Shown in pieces: positions 1-8,570 of a stretch of DNA of 64,000 nucleotides. Below the pieces are notes generated by a model, which ran no database searches, was not told the origin of the DNA, and worked only from the letters and a program-made list of their open reading frames with translations. Both the position numbers and the translations under genes were made by a program. The first letter of the stretch is position 1, and each line of letters begins with the position of its first letter. Origin of the DNA: Mycolicibacterium parafortuitum (lineage in GTDB: Bacteria; Actinomycetota; Actinomycetes; Mycobacteriales; Mycobacteriaceae); assembly GCF_002086815.1 (NCBI RefSeq), contig NZ_MVID01000002.1, positions 248,001 through 312,000 of the forward strand. The letters are read 5' to 3'.

Positions 1-1
1 C

Positions 2-1066
2 CTGGGCCCGGTGAAGAACTTCCTGGACGGGAAGCCGCACGGCATCGAGATCTTCGGCACGATGCTGGTGGCCTTCGCCGATTCCCAGGGCGAGGTGAAG
101 GTCCTCGACGGTTACTGCCGGCACATGGGCGGCAATCTGGCCCAGGGCGAGATCAAGGGCGACGAGGTCGCCTGCCCGTTCCACGATTGGCGCTGGGGCG
201 GGGACGGCAAGTGCAAGCTTGTCCCCTACGCCAAGCGCACCCCGCGGTTGGCCCGCACCCGCGCGTGGCACACCGACGTGCGCGGTGGCCTGCTCTTCGT
301 GTGGCACGACCACGAGGGCAACCCACCCCAGCCCGAGGTGCGGATCCCCGACATTCCGGAGTGGTCCAGCGGCGAGTGGACCGACTGGAAGTGGAACACG
401 ATGCTCATCGAGGGCAGCAACTGCCGCGAGATCATCGACAACGTCACCGACATGGCCCACTTCTTCTACATCCACTTCGGGCTGCCGACGTACTTCAAGA
501 ACGTGTTCGAAGGCCACATCGCCAGCCAGTACCTGCACAACGTGGGCCGCGCGGACGTCAACGACATGGGCACCGCTTACGGCGAGGCGTCCCTGGACTC
601 CGAGGCCAGCTACTTCGGCCCGTCGTTCATGATCAACTGGCTGCACAACAAGTACGGCGACTTCAAGGCCGAATCGATCCTGATCAACTGCCACTACCCG
701 GTCACCCAGGACTCGTTCGTGCTGCAGTGGGGCGTGATCGTCGAGAAGCCCAAGGGCCTCGACGACAAGACCACCGAGAAGCTCGCCGACGCTTTCACCG
801 ACGGTGTCAGCAAGGGCTTCCTGCAGGATGTCGAGATCTGGAAGCACAAGACACGCATTGACAATCCGCTGCTGGTCGAAGAGGACGGTGCGGTCTATCA
901 GATGCGCCGCTGGTACCAGCAGTTCTATGTCGACGTCGCCGATGTGACACCGGAGATGACCGACCGCTTCGAGATGGAGGTCGACACGACGGCCGCCGTC
1001 GAGAAGTGGAACGTCGAGGTCGAGGAGAACCTGAAGAACAGGGAAGCCGAAAAGCAGGCCACATGA
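2..1066 (+). CDS. kshA: 3-ketosteroid 9-alpha-monooxygenase oxygenase component KshA (5' end outside window)
   Basis: Terminal oxygenase that hydroxylates C9 of 3-ketosteroids; with KstD it causes opening of ring B. The reading frame is open from base 2 (L-G-P-V before the first GTG codon), and KshA proteins carry CLGPV here, so roughly 30 N-terminal residues lie outside the window. A Rieske [2Fe-2S] motif is complete (YCRHMGGN ... CPFHDW, C-x-H-x16-C-x2-H). The mononuclear iron site is visible as DNVTDMAHFFYIH (D-x2-H-x4-H). The stop overlaps the next start (ATGA), so the two genes are co-translated. Its promoter cannot be seen. Family assignment is secure; the exact substrate (steroid versus steroid-CoA) is not readable. 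Confidence 0.95.
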   Translation: MGPVKNFLDGKPHGIEIFGTMLVAFADSQGEVKVLDGYCRHMGGNLAQGEIKGDEVACPFHDWRWGGDGKCKLVPYAKRTPRLARTRAWHTDVRGGLLFVWHDHEGNPPQPEVRIPDIPEWSSGEWTDWKWNTMLIEGSNCREIIDNVTDMAHFFYIHFGLPTYFKNVFEGHIASQYLHNVGRADVNDMGTAYGEASLDSEASYFGPSFMINWLHNKYGDFKAESILINCHYPVTQDSFVLQWGVIVEKPKGLDDKTTEKLADAFTDGVSKGFLQDVEIWKHKTRIDNPLLVEEDGAVYQMRRWYQQFYVDVADVTPEMTDRFEMEVDTTAAVEKWNVEVEENLKNREAEKQAT

Positions 1067-1521
1067 GCGACACTCCGGATGTGGACCGCCTCGCCAGGTC
1101 GATGCTGCTGCTTCACGGGCACGACGACGAGGAGCACGAACACGGCCACACTCCGAGCCCCGGTGGACCGGGATCCTGGCGCAAGGCACCGGATTTCGCG
1201 TCCGATCCGGAACGTGCCGCCGCGGTGCGGGAAGCGACCCGCCGCGACCGCGAGCGCTACCTGTCTTCAGGACTGGTGTCGATCGACTGCCGCTTCTGTC
1301 ACGTCGCGGTGCAGGTGAAGAAGCTCGGTCCGGCCCACACCTCGGTGCAGTGGAACAGTGAGGCCACCGCGCGCTGCGCGCACTTCTCCGAGATCCGGGC
1401 CTCCGGCGGCGATCCGGCTCGCGAAAGGGCTTGCCCCCGGCTGGCCGACAGCATCCGTCACGCGGTGGCCGAGGGTTGCCTGGAGGAGTACTCCAGCGCC
1501 CCGGCCCCCGGCGACGGCTGA
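1063..1521 (+). CDS. Conserved hypothetical protein (Rv3527-like)
   Basis: Protein of 152 residues whose ATG overlaps the kshA stop by 4 bp; an upstream in-frame ATG at 1006 lies inside kshA and is rejected. Rv3527 occupies the same place next to kshA in M. tuberculosis, so this is probably its orthologue. The N-terminus is rich in His, Asp and Glu (HGHDDEEHEHGH), and the middle holds a CRFC pair followed by two further cysteines (about residues 106 and 122), which together suggest metal binding. No enzymatic domain is recognised. Co-translation with kshA suggests a role in KshA function or in steroid catabolism, but this is inference only. Confidence 0.8.
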   Translation: MSDTPDVDRLARSMLLLHGHDDEEHEHGHTPSPGGPGSWRKAPDFASDPERAAAVREATRRDRERYLSSGLVSIDCRFCHVAVQVKKLGPAHTSVQWNSEATARCAHFSEIRASGGDPARERACPRLADSIRHAVAEGCLEEYSSAPAPGDG

Positions 1522-1531
1522 GTAGCCGCGC

Positions 1532-2677
1532 TCAGAGCCCGGCGAACCGCTCCCGGACCTGCTCGTCGGTGAGACCGTAGTCGGCCAGCGAGTAGGTGTG
1601 CTTGGGCGCCCTCGGCCCCTTCTTGCTCTCCTCGTGGGTATCGGCGACCGCTGCTCGGGCAGAATCCGGGAAGTCGATGCCGAAGGCGCGGTAGATGTCC
1701 TCGACGGCACCGACCGGATCCTTGATCAGCTCGAAGTAGTCCAGATCGTAGAACTGCGCCGGATTGTGTTTCGGCCGTTCGGCGTTGAACAACTCCAGGC
1801 CGCGCGACCACGTCTCCATCGAGTCGGCGCCGATGACCTCACCAATGAACGTGTTCGACCACCCCTCGGTGGTGTGCTGGGCGAGCGAGCACATCGACGC
1901 CATGATGGTCTCGACCGGCCGGTGGCACTGCACCACCAGCGCGTCCGGATAGGTTGCGAGCAGCGCGTCGAGAGCGAACAGATGGCTGGGATTCTTGAGG
2001 ACCCAACGCTTCTCGGGATCGTTGAGCCCGATCAGCTGCAGATTGCGGCGGTGCCGCTGATACGGCTTGGTCCAGTCCTGTCGCGACAGCCACTGGGAGT
2101 AGGTCGGCACGTGCGCGAGCGTCTCGTAGGACACCGAGTGCAGAGATTGGCGCAGGAGCTGCCAGCACTCCTCGACCTCGTCGGCGGTCATGAAATGCAG
2201 GCCGGTGTAGTCCGGGTTCTCCTCGTGCGCCTTCGTGAACTGGGCATCGAGCTGCTGGAAAACCGGGTTCTGCGACCAGGTGTCGCGCGGCGGACGGGGC
2301 TGCGGGAACTCTGCGAGCCACAGCTCGAGACCCTGATGGCGAGGGTCCGCGGCGAGCAGACGGTGCACGGCGGTCGTGCCGGTGCGCGGCAGACCGGTCA
2401 CGAAGATCGGGCGCTCGATCGTCACGTCGGCGTGTTCGGGGTGCTGCTTGAAGGCCGCTTCCGAGACCAGCCGGGCGACCAGCGCGTTCCTGGCGAAGAA
2501 CCGCTGCATCTTGCTGCCCAGCTCGGTCAGGTCCGCGTCCCGTTGGTAGGACTCCAGGAGCACACCGAGCGCTTCACGATAGTTGTCGTCGTCGGAACCG
2601 AAATCGTCGAGACCACAGGCCTTCACCGCTGAGGCGTGTAGATCCTCGACGGTCCCCACATTTGTTCTCGGACTCAC
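1532..2677 (-). CDS. Sulfotransferase-family protein (Rv3529c-like)
   Basis: Protein of 381 residues with the sulfotransferase 5'-phosphosulfate loop near residue 95 (VTGLPRTGTTAVHRLL) and a 3'-phosphate-binding-like segment later (VVQCHRPVETIMASMCSL). Mycobacterial members of this family (Stf-like) transfer sulfate from PAPS to lipids or small molecules; the acceptor is unknown here. GTG start at 2677; GTGA overlap with the stop of the upstream SDR. It is the last gene of the Rv3531c-Rv3530c-Rv3529c operon behind a KstR box, so sterol-responsive expression is expected. Some family members are orphan sequences without proven activity. Confidence 0.85.
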   Translation of the reverse strand: MSPRTNVGTVEDLHASAVKACGLDDFGSDDDNYREALGVLLESYQRDADLTELGSKMQRFFARNALVARLVSEAAFKQHPEHADVTIERPIFVTGLPRTGTTAVHRLLAADPRHQGLELWLAEFPQPRPPRDTWSQNPVFQQLDAQFTKAHEENPDYTGLHFMTADEVEECWQLLRQSLHSVSYETLAHVPTYSQWLSRQDWTKPYQRHRRNLQLIGLNDPEKRWVLKNPSHLFALDALLATYPDALVVQCHRPVETIMASMCSLAQHTTEGWSNTFIGEVIGADSMETWSRGLELFNAERPKHNPAQFYDLDYFELIKDPVGAVEDIYRAFGIDFPDSARAAVADTHEESKKGPRAPKHTYSLADYGLTDEQVRERFAGL

Positions 2678-3465
2678 GCCTTGAACTCCCCGCAGTTGAC
2701 GTCGAGCGCCTGACCGGTGATGCCGCTGGACAGATCACTGGCCATGAACAGGATCGCCGAGGCGACCTCGTCCTCGGTGGGCAGCCGCTTGAGATCCGAC
2801 GCCGCCGCGGTGGCCTTGTAGATCTCCTCGACGGTGGTGCCGTACTTGCCGGCCTGATGGGTGAAGTAGGACTCCAAGGTGCCGCCCCAGATGTAGCCGG
2901 GCAGAACGGAGTTCACCCGGATCCCCTGATCCCCCAGTTCGGTGGCCAGAGTCTGCGACATCGCCAGCAGAGCGGACTTGGCCATCTTGTACGCGCCGTA
3001 CTTGGCCTGCGAATGCCGCACCACCATGGAGTTCACGTTCACGACGGAACCCTTGGTCTCGGCCAGTGCCGGCGTGAACGCCTGCACCATGCGCAGCGCG
3101 CCGAACACCGTCAACTCGATGGCATCTTTCATGTGCTCGAACGTGGTGTTGGCGAACGGCTTCATCGACGGAACGCGGAACGCGTTGTTGATCAGCACAT
3201 CGACCCGGCCGTACGCCTCCAGCGTCTCGTCGACGAGGTTGGCGACCTGCGCGTCGTCGGTGATATCGGTACCCACCGACAGCGCGCGCCTTCCGAGGTC
3301 GGTGACCTGCTTGGCGACGTCCTCGAGCCGCTCCACGGTGCGCGCGGCCAGCACCACGTCGGCACCGGACTCCGCGCAGCGCCGCGCCAGCGTGGTGCCC
3401 AGCGCGGGTCCGACGCCGCTGATCACGACGACCTTGTTCTCCAGCAGGGGAAGCGCACCCGCCAT
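2674..3465 (-). CDS. Short-chain dehydrogenase/reductase (Rv3530c-like)
   Basis: Classical SDR of 263 residues. The cofactor-binding loop is GVGPALG near residue 17, NNAF replaces the usual NNAG, and the catalytic Tyr/Lys pair is YGAYKMAK near residue 160. Expected to oxidise or reduce an alcohol/ketone with NAD(P). Middle gene of the KstR-box operon, 3 nt after the Rv3531c-like gene and overlapping the sulfotransferase start by 4 bp. Gene order matches Rv3529c-Rv3531c of M. tuberculosis. The substrate is unknown; a steroid or side-chain intermediate is plausible from regulation. Confidence 0.9.
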   Translation of the reverse strand: MAGALPLLENKVVVISGVGPALGTTLARRCAESGADVVLAARTVERLEDVAKQVTDLGRRALSVGTDITDDAQVANLVDETLEAYGRVDVLINNAFRVPSMKPFANTTFEHMKDAIELTVFGALRMVQAFTPALAETKGSVVNVNSMVVRHSQAKYGAYKMAKSALLAMSQTLATELGDQGIRVNSVLPGYIWGGTLESYFTHQAGKYGTTVEEIYKATAAASDLKRLPTEDEVASAILFMASDLSSGITGQALDVNCGEFKA

Positions 3466-3468
3466 CTG

Positions 3469-4596
3469 TCAGCCCACCATTCTTTCGCCGATCTGTTTCT
3501 GGCGCAGCGCGATCCGCGCCCGCCATTCGTCATCCGAGATCTTGTTCGACTCGTAGTACGGCAGCGCCGCGGCAACGTCGTCGATCTGCACCAGGTCCAC
3601 CGTCGGGCCGTCGGCCGGGGTCATCTCACGCGAGACCCGTTGCCACCGAAATTGCAGGAATCCCTTGCGATGCCCGAGTGTCTCCACCCAGTTCGTCACC
3701 CCTGGACTACGGTCGGCGACCACGATCCGGATCTTGCCGTCCGGATCGGCCTGGGCCTGCGTGCCGTTCAGCGAGGTCTGGTGATTGATGTAGTCCATCG
3801 AGATGTACCAGAGGCTGCCGAGCTGGAATCCGAGATACGGTGCGTCGCTGACCGGCAGCGTGATGACCAGCGCCTGGTCGTCGGCGAGCTCGAACCTGCC
3901 GACCGATGAGTACTGCGTCGCGAGCCCGCCCGGGGTCAGTCTCGGCGCGACCATCGTGTTGGGCACGCTGTCGTTGTAGAACCATTCCGGGAACTGCAGC
4001 CAGGTCTTCACGCGCTGCACCAATTGCTTGCCCGCGACGGCGTAGCGCTTGTCGATGAGCTCGCGGGTCAACGGCGGCGGGGCGGTTCCCGCGGTGTCGG
4101 TCCGGGCGATCGCGAAAGTGCCGCGCTGCGCCGACCAGTCGTTGTACACCTCGCGGATGACCAACTGCGACGGCACTGCCGGGGTGAACCGCCATTCGAA
4201 GGTCCCGTCCGCGGCGATGTCGAGTTTGCGGTCGTCGAAGGCGGTTTCACTGTCGGGCACGACTTCGTCGGTGTACTCGCCGCCGAGCAGTTGGAAGCTC
4301 ACGTCGGTGGTGGTTCCGCGACGTCCGGTGACGACGTACTCGTAGCCGGGCTGCACGCGGGTGCCGAAGTACAGGGTGTCGGGGTTGTCGAGGGCCATCT
4401 TGGTGAACGGCCCGGTCCCGCTGTGCAGGAACGGATGATCGCGGTCGTAGTCGAAGGCGACGTGGGTGCAGGCAGCGATACAGCCCGCCAGATACTGCAG
4501 ACCCTCGAGCAGATCGGCCTCGGATTCGATGAAGGACGCGGAGCAGACAAGGTTCTCGGCTTCGGCGATGGCGTCGGCCAGTGGCTGTGCGAACAC
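3469..4596 (-). CDS. Conserved protein of the KstR regulon (Rv3531c-like)
   Basis: First gene of the operon, 375 residues from GTG 4596. The frame stays open to GTG 4644, but that longer version would run through the KstR operator. A -10 hexamer TAGTTT ends 7 nt before GTG 4596, the spacing of a leaderless mycobacterial transcript, so the shorter start is preferred. No catalytic motif is recognised; the protein is beta-rich with a central DPDTLYFG-like segment and no signal peptide or membrane helix. It resembles DUF1214/DUF1254-type proteins only vaguely. Placement with an SDR and a sulfotransferase argues for sterol metabolism; function unknown. Confidence 0.8.
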   Translation of the reverse strand: MFAQPLADAIAEAENLVCSASFIESEADLLEGLQYLAGCIAACTHVAFDYDRDHPFLHSGTGPFTKMALDNPDTLYFGTRVQPGYEYVVTGRRGTTTDVSFQLLGGEYTDEVVPDSETAFDDRKLDIAADGTFEWRFTPAVPSQLVIREVYNDWSAQRGTFAIARTDTAGTAPPPLTRELIDKRYAVAGKQLVQRVKTWLQFPEWFYNDSVPNTMVAPRLTPGGLATQYSSVGRFELADDQALVITLPVSDAPYLGFQLGSLWYISMDYINHQTSLNGTQAQADPDGKIRIVVADRSPGVTNWVETLGHRKGFLQFRWQRVSREMTPADGPTVDLVQIDDVAAALPYYESNKISDDEWRARIALRQKQIGERMVG

Positions 4597-4603
4597 AGTG
4601 GAG

Positions 4604-4609
4604 AAACTA
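4604..4609 (-). promoter_or_regulatory. -10 element of the Rv3531c-like operon
   Basis: TAGTTT read on the minus strand, 7 nt before GTG 4596. Its first two bases are the last two bases of the KstR box, so bound repressor would cover the promoter. Leaderless start inferred. Confidence 0.6.
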
Positions 4610-4621
4610 GAACTCGTTCCA
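4608..4621. promoter_or_regulatory. KstR operator
   Basis: TAGAACTCGTTCCA fits the 14-bp KstR consensus TnnAACnnGTTnnA at every fixed position. It sits 11 bp upstream of GTG 4596 and touches the -10 element of the minus-strand operon. Expected to keep Rv3531c-Rv3529c homologues off unless sterol-CoA derepresses KstR (family knowledge). Confidence 0.85.
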
Positions 4622-4673
4622 TCAGGAGTCAATATATCGACCACGGTGGTTCATATTTGGAACGAATGACCGC

Positions 4674-4679
4674 TATAGT
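4674..4679 (+). promoter_or_regulatory. -10 element of the IclR gene
   Basis: TATAGT, 7 nt before ATG 4687, typical of a leaderless start. It is enclosed by a GGAAC/GTTCC inverted repeat (4659-4663 and 4678-4682) that could be an autoregulatory site. Confidence 0.55.
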
Positions 4680-4686
4680 TCCGCGC

Positions 4687-5625
4687 ATGCTCCCATCGGT
4701 GCAGCCGGGCCGTGCCTCCCCGCCCACCCATCGCGTGGTCCAACTGCTGGACTTCCTCGCGGGCCGGCCCACGGAGCGGTTCGGCATCAGCGATCTCGCC
4801 AGAAGGGTCGGGCTCAGCAAGCCGACCTGCCTCGGCATCGTCACCTCGTTGACCGAGGCGGGATATCTGGTGCGCGATCCGGCCGACAAGACCTACCGCC
4901 TCGGTCCGTCGCTGATCACGCTCGGTCATCGGGCCCAGGAGTCGATGCGGGTCAGCCCCGCTGCCCGCGAACGACTGCGGCAGCTGTCCGCGCGCTACGG
5001 TGCGACCGCCGCACTGTCGGGCGTCGTCGACGACCGGATCACGCTGCTGGACCTGGTGGCCCCGGCGGGCGTGCGTCCCGGGGTGGAGGTCGGGCAGAGT
5101 TACCCGTTCGCGCCACCGGTCGGGTTGATGTTCGTGCTGTGGGATGACGAGGCCGAACGGGACTGGCTCAGAAGGCAGCCGACGATCCCGCTGCGCACCG
5201 ATTCCGAGCGGCTCCGCCGCGTCGTGGCCTCGTGCCGCGCGCACGGGTATCTGGTGGAGCGGCAGACCCCGGGCGGACGGCGGTTGTACGCGCTGATGGC
5301 CGGGATGCCGACCGACCTGCCCGACGAACTCCGGGCCCTGCTGGGCGAACTCGTCTCCGATGTCGGTGAACGGGTGTATCTGCGCGAGGAGAATCCCGGC
5401 CGCGGCAGACACGACATCGCCGTGATCTCGGCTCCGGTGTACGACCACTACCGCCGACAGGTGATGGTCACGTCCATGCACATCGGAAAACCGTTGACCG
5501 ACAGTGAGATCAGCGAACGTGCTCGAGCGGTCGTGGCCGCGGCCGACGCCGTGACCGAACAACTGGGCGGCGTGAAACCGACGGGCTGGCCGCCGCTCAG
5601 CGGTGGGCGCGCCGCCGCAACGTGA
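4687..5625 (+). CDS. IclR-family transcriptional regulator
   Basis: Protein of 312 residues: N-terminal winged helix-turn-helix (about 15-75; FGISDLARRVGLSKPTCLG) and C-terminal IclR effector domain. IclR proteins sense small aromatic or organic acids and regulate neighbouring catabolic genes. ATG 4687 is chosen because TATAGT lies 7 nt upstream; ATG 4666 is in frame and would add seven residues. Divergent from the Rv3531c-like operon, with a shared 90-bp intergenic region. Its 3' end overlaps the 3' end of the facing P450 gene by 29 bp. Targets are unknown; the P450 operon or itself are the natural candidates. Confidence 0.88.
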   Translation: MLPSVQPGRASPPTHRVVQLLDFLAGRPTERFGISDLARRVGLSKPTCLGIVTSLTEAGYLVRDPADKTYRLGPSLITLGHRAQESMRVSPAARERLRQLSARYGATAALSGVVDDRITLLDLVAPAGVRPGVEVGQSYPFAPPVGLMFVLWDDEAERDWLRRQPTIPLRTDSERLRRVVASCRAHGYLVERQTPGGRRLYALMAGMPTDLPDELRALLGELVSDVGERVYLREENPGRGRHDIAVISAPVYDHYRRQVMVTSMHIGKPLTDSEISERARAVVAAADAVTEQLGGVKPTGWPPLSGGRAAAT

Positions 5626-7039
5626 CCGGTAGGCCGTCGGCCGGGGTCGGTCCTGTCCCCCAGCTCAGCAGCGGCCGGTAACCGGGAGGGACGCGCCATT
5701 CGAAGTGCCGAAGCAGTTGGTGCAAAACGACCTTGACGTTCATGTCGGCGAACTGTTGACCCAGGCACTTGTGCACTCCGCCGCCGAACGGCGCGAACGC
5801 GTACCGGTGCACCGGCGCGGCATCGGCACCGCCCAGGAAGCGCCCGGGATCGAATCGGTCGGGATCGGGCCACCAGTCCGCCAGGCGCATCGAAGCGTAG
5901 ACGTTGATCGCCACCTGGGTCTTGCGCGGCACGAAGTGTCCGGCGACCTCGGTGTCGGTAACCGTCTGCCGGAACAGGGTGCCCGCCGGCGCGTACATCC
6001 GCAGGATCTCTTTGAACGCGGCGTCCAACAGCGGGAACGCCCCGTCCAGATCGGCCAGCGTCAGTTCATCATCGGGCGACGCGAGCGCTTCCTCACGTAA
6101 TGCGCTCTGCCACCCGAGGTTTCGTCCCAGCTCGTACGCCAGCATCGAGATCGCTATCGCGCTGGTGTCATGTGCGGCCATCAGTAGGAAGATCATGTGG
6201 TTGACGATGTCGGCGTCGGTGAAGCGTTCACCGTCGTCGCTGCGGCTGTGGCACATCATCGAGAACAGGTCGGTGCCACCGCCGGCGCGTCGCGCGGGAA
6301 TCTGTTCGGCGAAATAGCATTCGAGGCGTTCCCTGGCACGCAACCCACGTGCCCAGATTCCGCCGGGCACATCGGCGCGGATCATGGCCTGCCCGCCACA
6401 CACGGTGTCGTGGAAGTCCGCCGCGAGCTGATCGGCCTCGGGCCCCAGCACCGCCCCGACGAACACTTCCGCCGCCTGGTCCAGGAGCAGTTCCTTGACC
6501 GCGGTGTAGAACGGGAACCCGTGCGCGGACGGCCAGCCCGTCACGGTGCGGACGATGCCGGGCCGCATCAGGTCCAGGTATCCGTCCAGTGCGCTACGGG
6601 TGAACGCCTGCTGCATGATCCGCCGGTGGTCGCGATGCTCCTCGAAGTCGAGAAGCATGATGCCGCGGTGGAAGAACGGGCCGATGACCGGCGCCCATCC
6701 GCGGGTACTGGAGAACGCCTTGTCCCTGTTGATCCAGACCGTCTCAAGCGCTTCGGGCCCGATCGCCTGGACGACACGGAAGCCGACACCCCCGGCCCAC
6801 GACACCGGGCCGAACTTCTCATAGCGCTCGCGCGCGAAATCCAGCGGCTCGACGAGTGTGCTCAGGATGTGCCCGAGCACCGGGAATCCGTAGTTGCCCA
6901 TCACCGGCCGCAGGCCCGAACCTGCGGGCGGGTGGGCCAGTTCCCGGACGGGACTGGGGTAGCGGGCCGCGAACGCAGCCGCGGTGCTCTGCAGCCGCCG
7001 CTTGGCCGCTGTCACCGGATCGGCGATCAGGCTGGTCAT
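5597..7039 (-). CDS. Cytochrome P450 (CYP136-like context)
   Basis: P450 of 480 residues with I-helix AAHDTSAIAI near residue 262, ExxR helix KEILRMYAP near 332 and the heme-ligand loop FAPFGGGVHKCLGQQFA near 420. Soluble; no membrane anchor. It hydroxylates an unknown lipid-like substrate using electrons from a ferredoxin not encoded next to it. Last gene of a three-gene operon with an SDR (4-bp overlap) and a hypothetical protein, facing a TetR gene. M. tuberculosis cyp136 also sits with an SDR and a TetR gene, which suggests this family, but subfamily assignment needs an alignment. Confidence 0.9.
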   Translation of the reverse strand: MTSLIADPVTAAKRRLQSTAAAFAARYPSPVRELAHPPAGSGLRPVMGNYGFPVLGHILSTLVEPLDFARERYEKFGPVSWAGGVGFRVVQAIGPEALETVWINRDKAFSSTRGWAPVIGPFFHRGIMLLDFEEHRDHRRIMQQAFTRSALDGYLDLMRPGIVRTVTGWPSAHGFPFYTAVKELLLDQAAEVFVGAVLGPEADQLAADFHDTVCGGQAMIRADVPGGIWARGLRARERLECYFAEQIPARRAGGGTDLFSMMCHSRSDDGERFTDADIVNHMIFLLMAAHDTSAIAISMLAYELGRNLGWQSALREEALASPDDELTLADLDGAFPLLDAAFKEILRMYAPAGTLFRQTVTDTEVAGHFVPRKTQVAINVYASMRLADWWPDPDRFDPGRFLGGADAAPVHRYAFAPFGGGVHKCLGQQFADMNVKVVLHQLLRHFEWRVPPGYRPLLSWGTGPTPADGLPVTLRRRAHR

Positions 7040-7845
7040 CGGCCGATCCGGTCGAGGTAGCCCCTGCGTGCGTCCTCATCGAAATCGCCGGGCGGCCGCC
7101 GGAGTGTCGCCAGACGCTTGAGCTGCTGCAGAACCGGTTCCGGGAGCGCCTCTTCGACCGCACCCATGGGGGCGAGCCAGCGCGGCACCGTGATCTCGCG
7201 TCGCGGGCGGCCGGCACTGTCGGCGATCGCCGTCGCGATCTGTTCCGGCTGCCGGGTGGGCAGCAGCTCCAGCGCCACACCGGCGGTCAGTTCGGTGTGC
7301 ACCGCGGTCGGCATCACCGTGCTGAGAGTCACCGCGGTGTCGGCGATTTCGGCGCGCACTGCCCGGGACAGCGCGGCCACCGCGTACTTGGTGGCGCAGT
7401 ACACCGCGATGCCCGGGGTGGTGACCTTGGCAGCCATCGACGCGACATTGACGATGTGCCCCCTGTCCTGCGCGAGCATCGCCGGGAGGAACGTGTGCAT
7501 GCCGTTGATGACCCCGACCAGGTTCACCGCCACCTCACGCTGCAGCAGGTCCACGTTCTGGTCGACGAACGTCCCCATCACCTGGATTCCGGCGTTGTTG
7601 ACCAGCATCGCGACCGGCCCGTCGGAACGCGCGGCGGCATGGAACGCCTCCATGCTCGTCACCTGGGTGACGTCGAGATGCGCCGACCGGGCTCCGATCT
7701 CGCGCGCGGTGCGCTCCGCCTCGTCGGCATCGACGTCCCCGATCCAGACGCGCGCACCCCGTCGCAGCAGTTCCACCGCCGTCGCTCTGCCGATACCGCG
7801 CGCTCCCCCGGTCACGCACGCGACGGCCCCGTCGAGGTCGATCAT
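7036..7845 (-). CDS. Short-chain dehydrogenase/reductase
   Basis: SDR of 269 residues with TGGARGIG near residue 12, NNAG near 85 and the catalytic YCATK near 149. Probably oxidises the alcohol made by the adjoining P450 or reduces a related ketone. The ATG overlaps the upstream gene's stop, and its own stop overlaps the P450 start by 4 bp, so the three genes are translationally coupled. Substrate not readable from sequence. Confidence 0.9.
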   Translation of the reverse strand: MIDLDGAVACVTGGARGIGRATAVELLRRGARVWIGDVDADEAERTAREIGARSAHLDVTQVTSMEAFHAAARSDGPVAMLVNNAGIQVMGTFVDQNVDLLQREVAVNLVGVINGMHTFLPAMLAQDRGHIVNVASMAAKVTTPGIAVYCATKYAVAALSRAVRAEIADTAVTLSTVMPTAVHTELTAGVALELLPTRQPEQIATAIADSAGRPRREITVPRWLAPMGAVEEALPEPVLQQLKRLATLRRPPGDFDEDARRGYLDRIGR

Positions 7846-8525
7846 GGCTGTTGTCCGCGCTCGTGGCTGAACTCACGCAGCGCGAAGTATCCGATGAGGC
7901 GGATCTCGCCGCTCGGCATCGTCAGCAGCGCACGACCGAGGTACAGGCCGGGCAGTAGTTCGACGATCTCGTCGCGGGTGCGTTTGATCGGGAAGGTCCG
8001 CACACTCGGGTTGCGATACTCCGCAGGTGAGTAGTCCAGCGCCCGAACCTGATTGAACGGTGCGATGGCAGCCCTGTCGATCCGGTGGTTGAACCGGAAG
8101 CCAACGACCTCGGAACCGTCGCTGCGTAGACCGCCGTACAGGGGAGCCACCGCCCGCAGCGCGTACTTGGCCGGGGGGCTCAGCCTGTTGAAGCCGGTAT
8201 CGGCATCGAAGGTCTTTCCACGCCATGTCGGGTCGATCTTCATCAGCGGGTTGGCCAGGCGGGCTTCCGGTATGCCGAACAGCTTCCCCACGATCAGCCC
8301 CTCCATGGCGCCGTGCGGTCCCTCGGGCGCGGCGCCGAGCGCGAACAACGCAGCGAGTTGGTCGTGGCGCGCGCCGTCCCCGAGTTCTCGCAGGTAGTCC
8401 CACGCCCAGCGTCGCGCAAGGGTCGGTGCGTCGTCGGCGTAGTGCCGAATCTGCGCCAGTACCGATTCGCCGGGCCGATGGCCGGTGTCGGGGGCGAGGG
8501 ATGCCTGGTGGGGCAGGGTGCTCAC
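7842..8525 (-). CDS. Conserved hypothetical protein of the P450/SDR operon
   Basis: Protein of 227 residues, first in the P450 operon; GTG start just below the tandem operators, with a CGGAG sequence upstream. No confident domain. A GAMEGLIVGKLFG segment, then TWRGKTFD and GLYLGRALL, gives a pattern reminiscent of GXWXG/DUF4334-type small beta-barrels, but this is weak. No signal peptide or membrane helix. Overlaps the SDR gene by 4 bp. Role unknown; could bind the operon's substrate. Confidence 0.75.
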   Translation of the reverse strand: MSTLPHQASLAPDTGHRPGESVLAQIRHYADDAPTLARRWAWDYLRELGDGARHDQLAALFALGAAPEGPHGAMEGLIVGKLFGIPEARLANPLMKIDPTWRGKTFDADTGFNRLSPPAKYALRAVAPLYGGLRSDGSEVVGFRFNHRIDRAAIAPFNQVRALDYSPAEYRNPSVRTFPIKRTRDEIVELLPGLYLGRALLTMPSGEIRLIGYFALREFSHERGQQP

Positions 8526-8544
8526 GTCACACTCCGATTCTGTT

Positions 8545-8562
8545 TGGTACTAATCCGTGCCA
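8545..8562. promoter_or_regulatory. TetR operator, copy 1
   Basis: Imperfect 18-bp palindrome TGGTACTAATCCGTGCCA between the divergent hypothetical/SDR/P450 operon and the TetR gene. Copy 2 starts 26 bp further on. Confidence 0.6.
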
Positions 8563-8570
8563 GATTGCTT

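Noticed and set aside
11..1066. GTG at 11 as the start of kshA
   Set aside because: The frame is open to base 2 with LGPV, matching internal KshA sequence; the gene is cut by the window edge.
4644..4668. ATG 4666 as the IclR start
   Set aside because: ATG 4687 has a -10 at leaderless spacing; 4666 does not. It is kept as an alternative.
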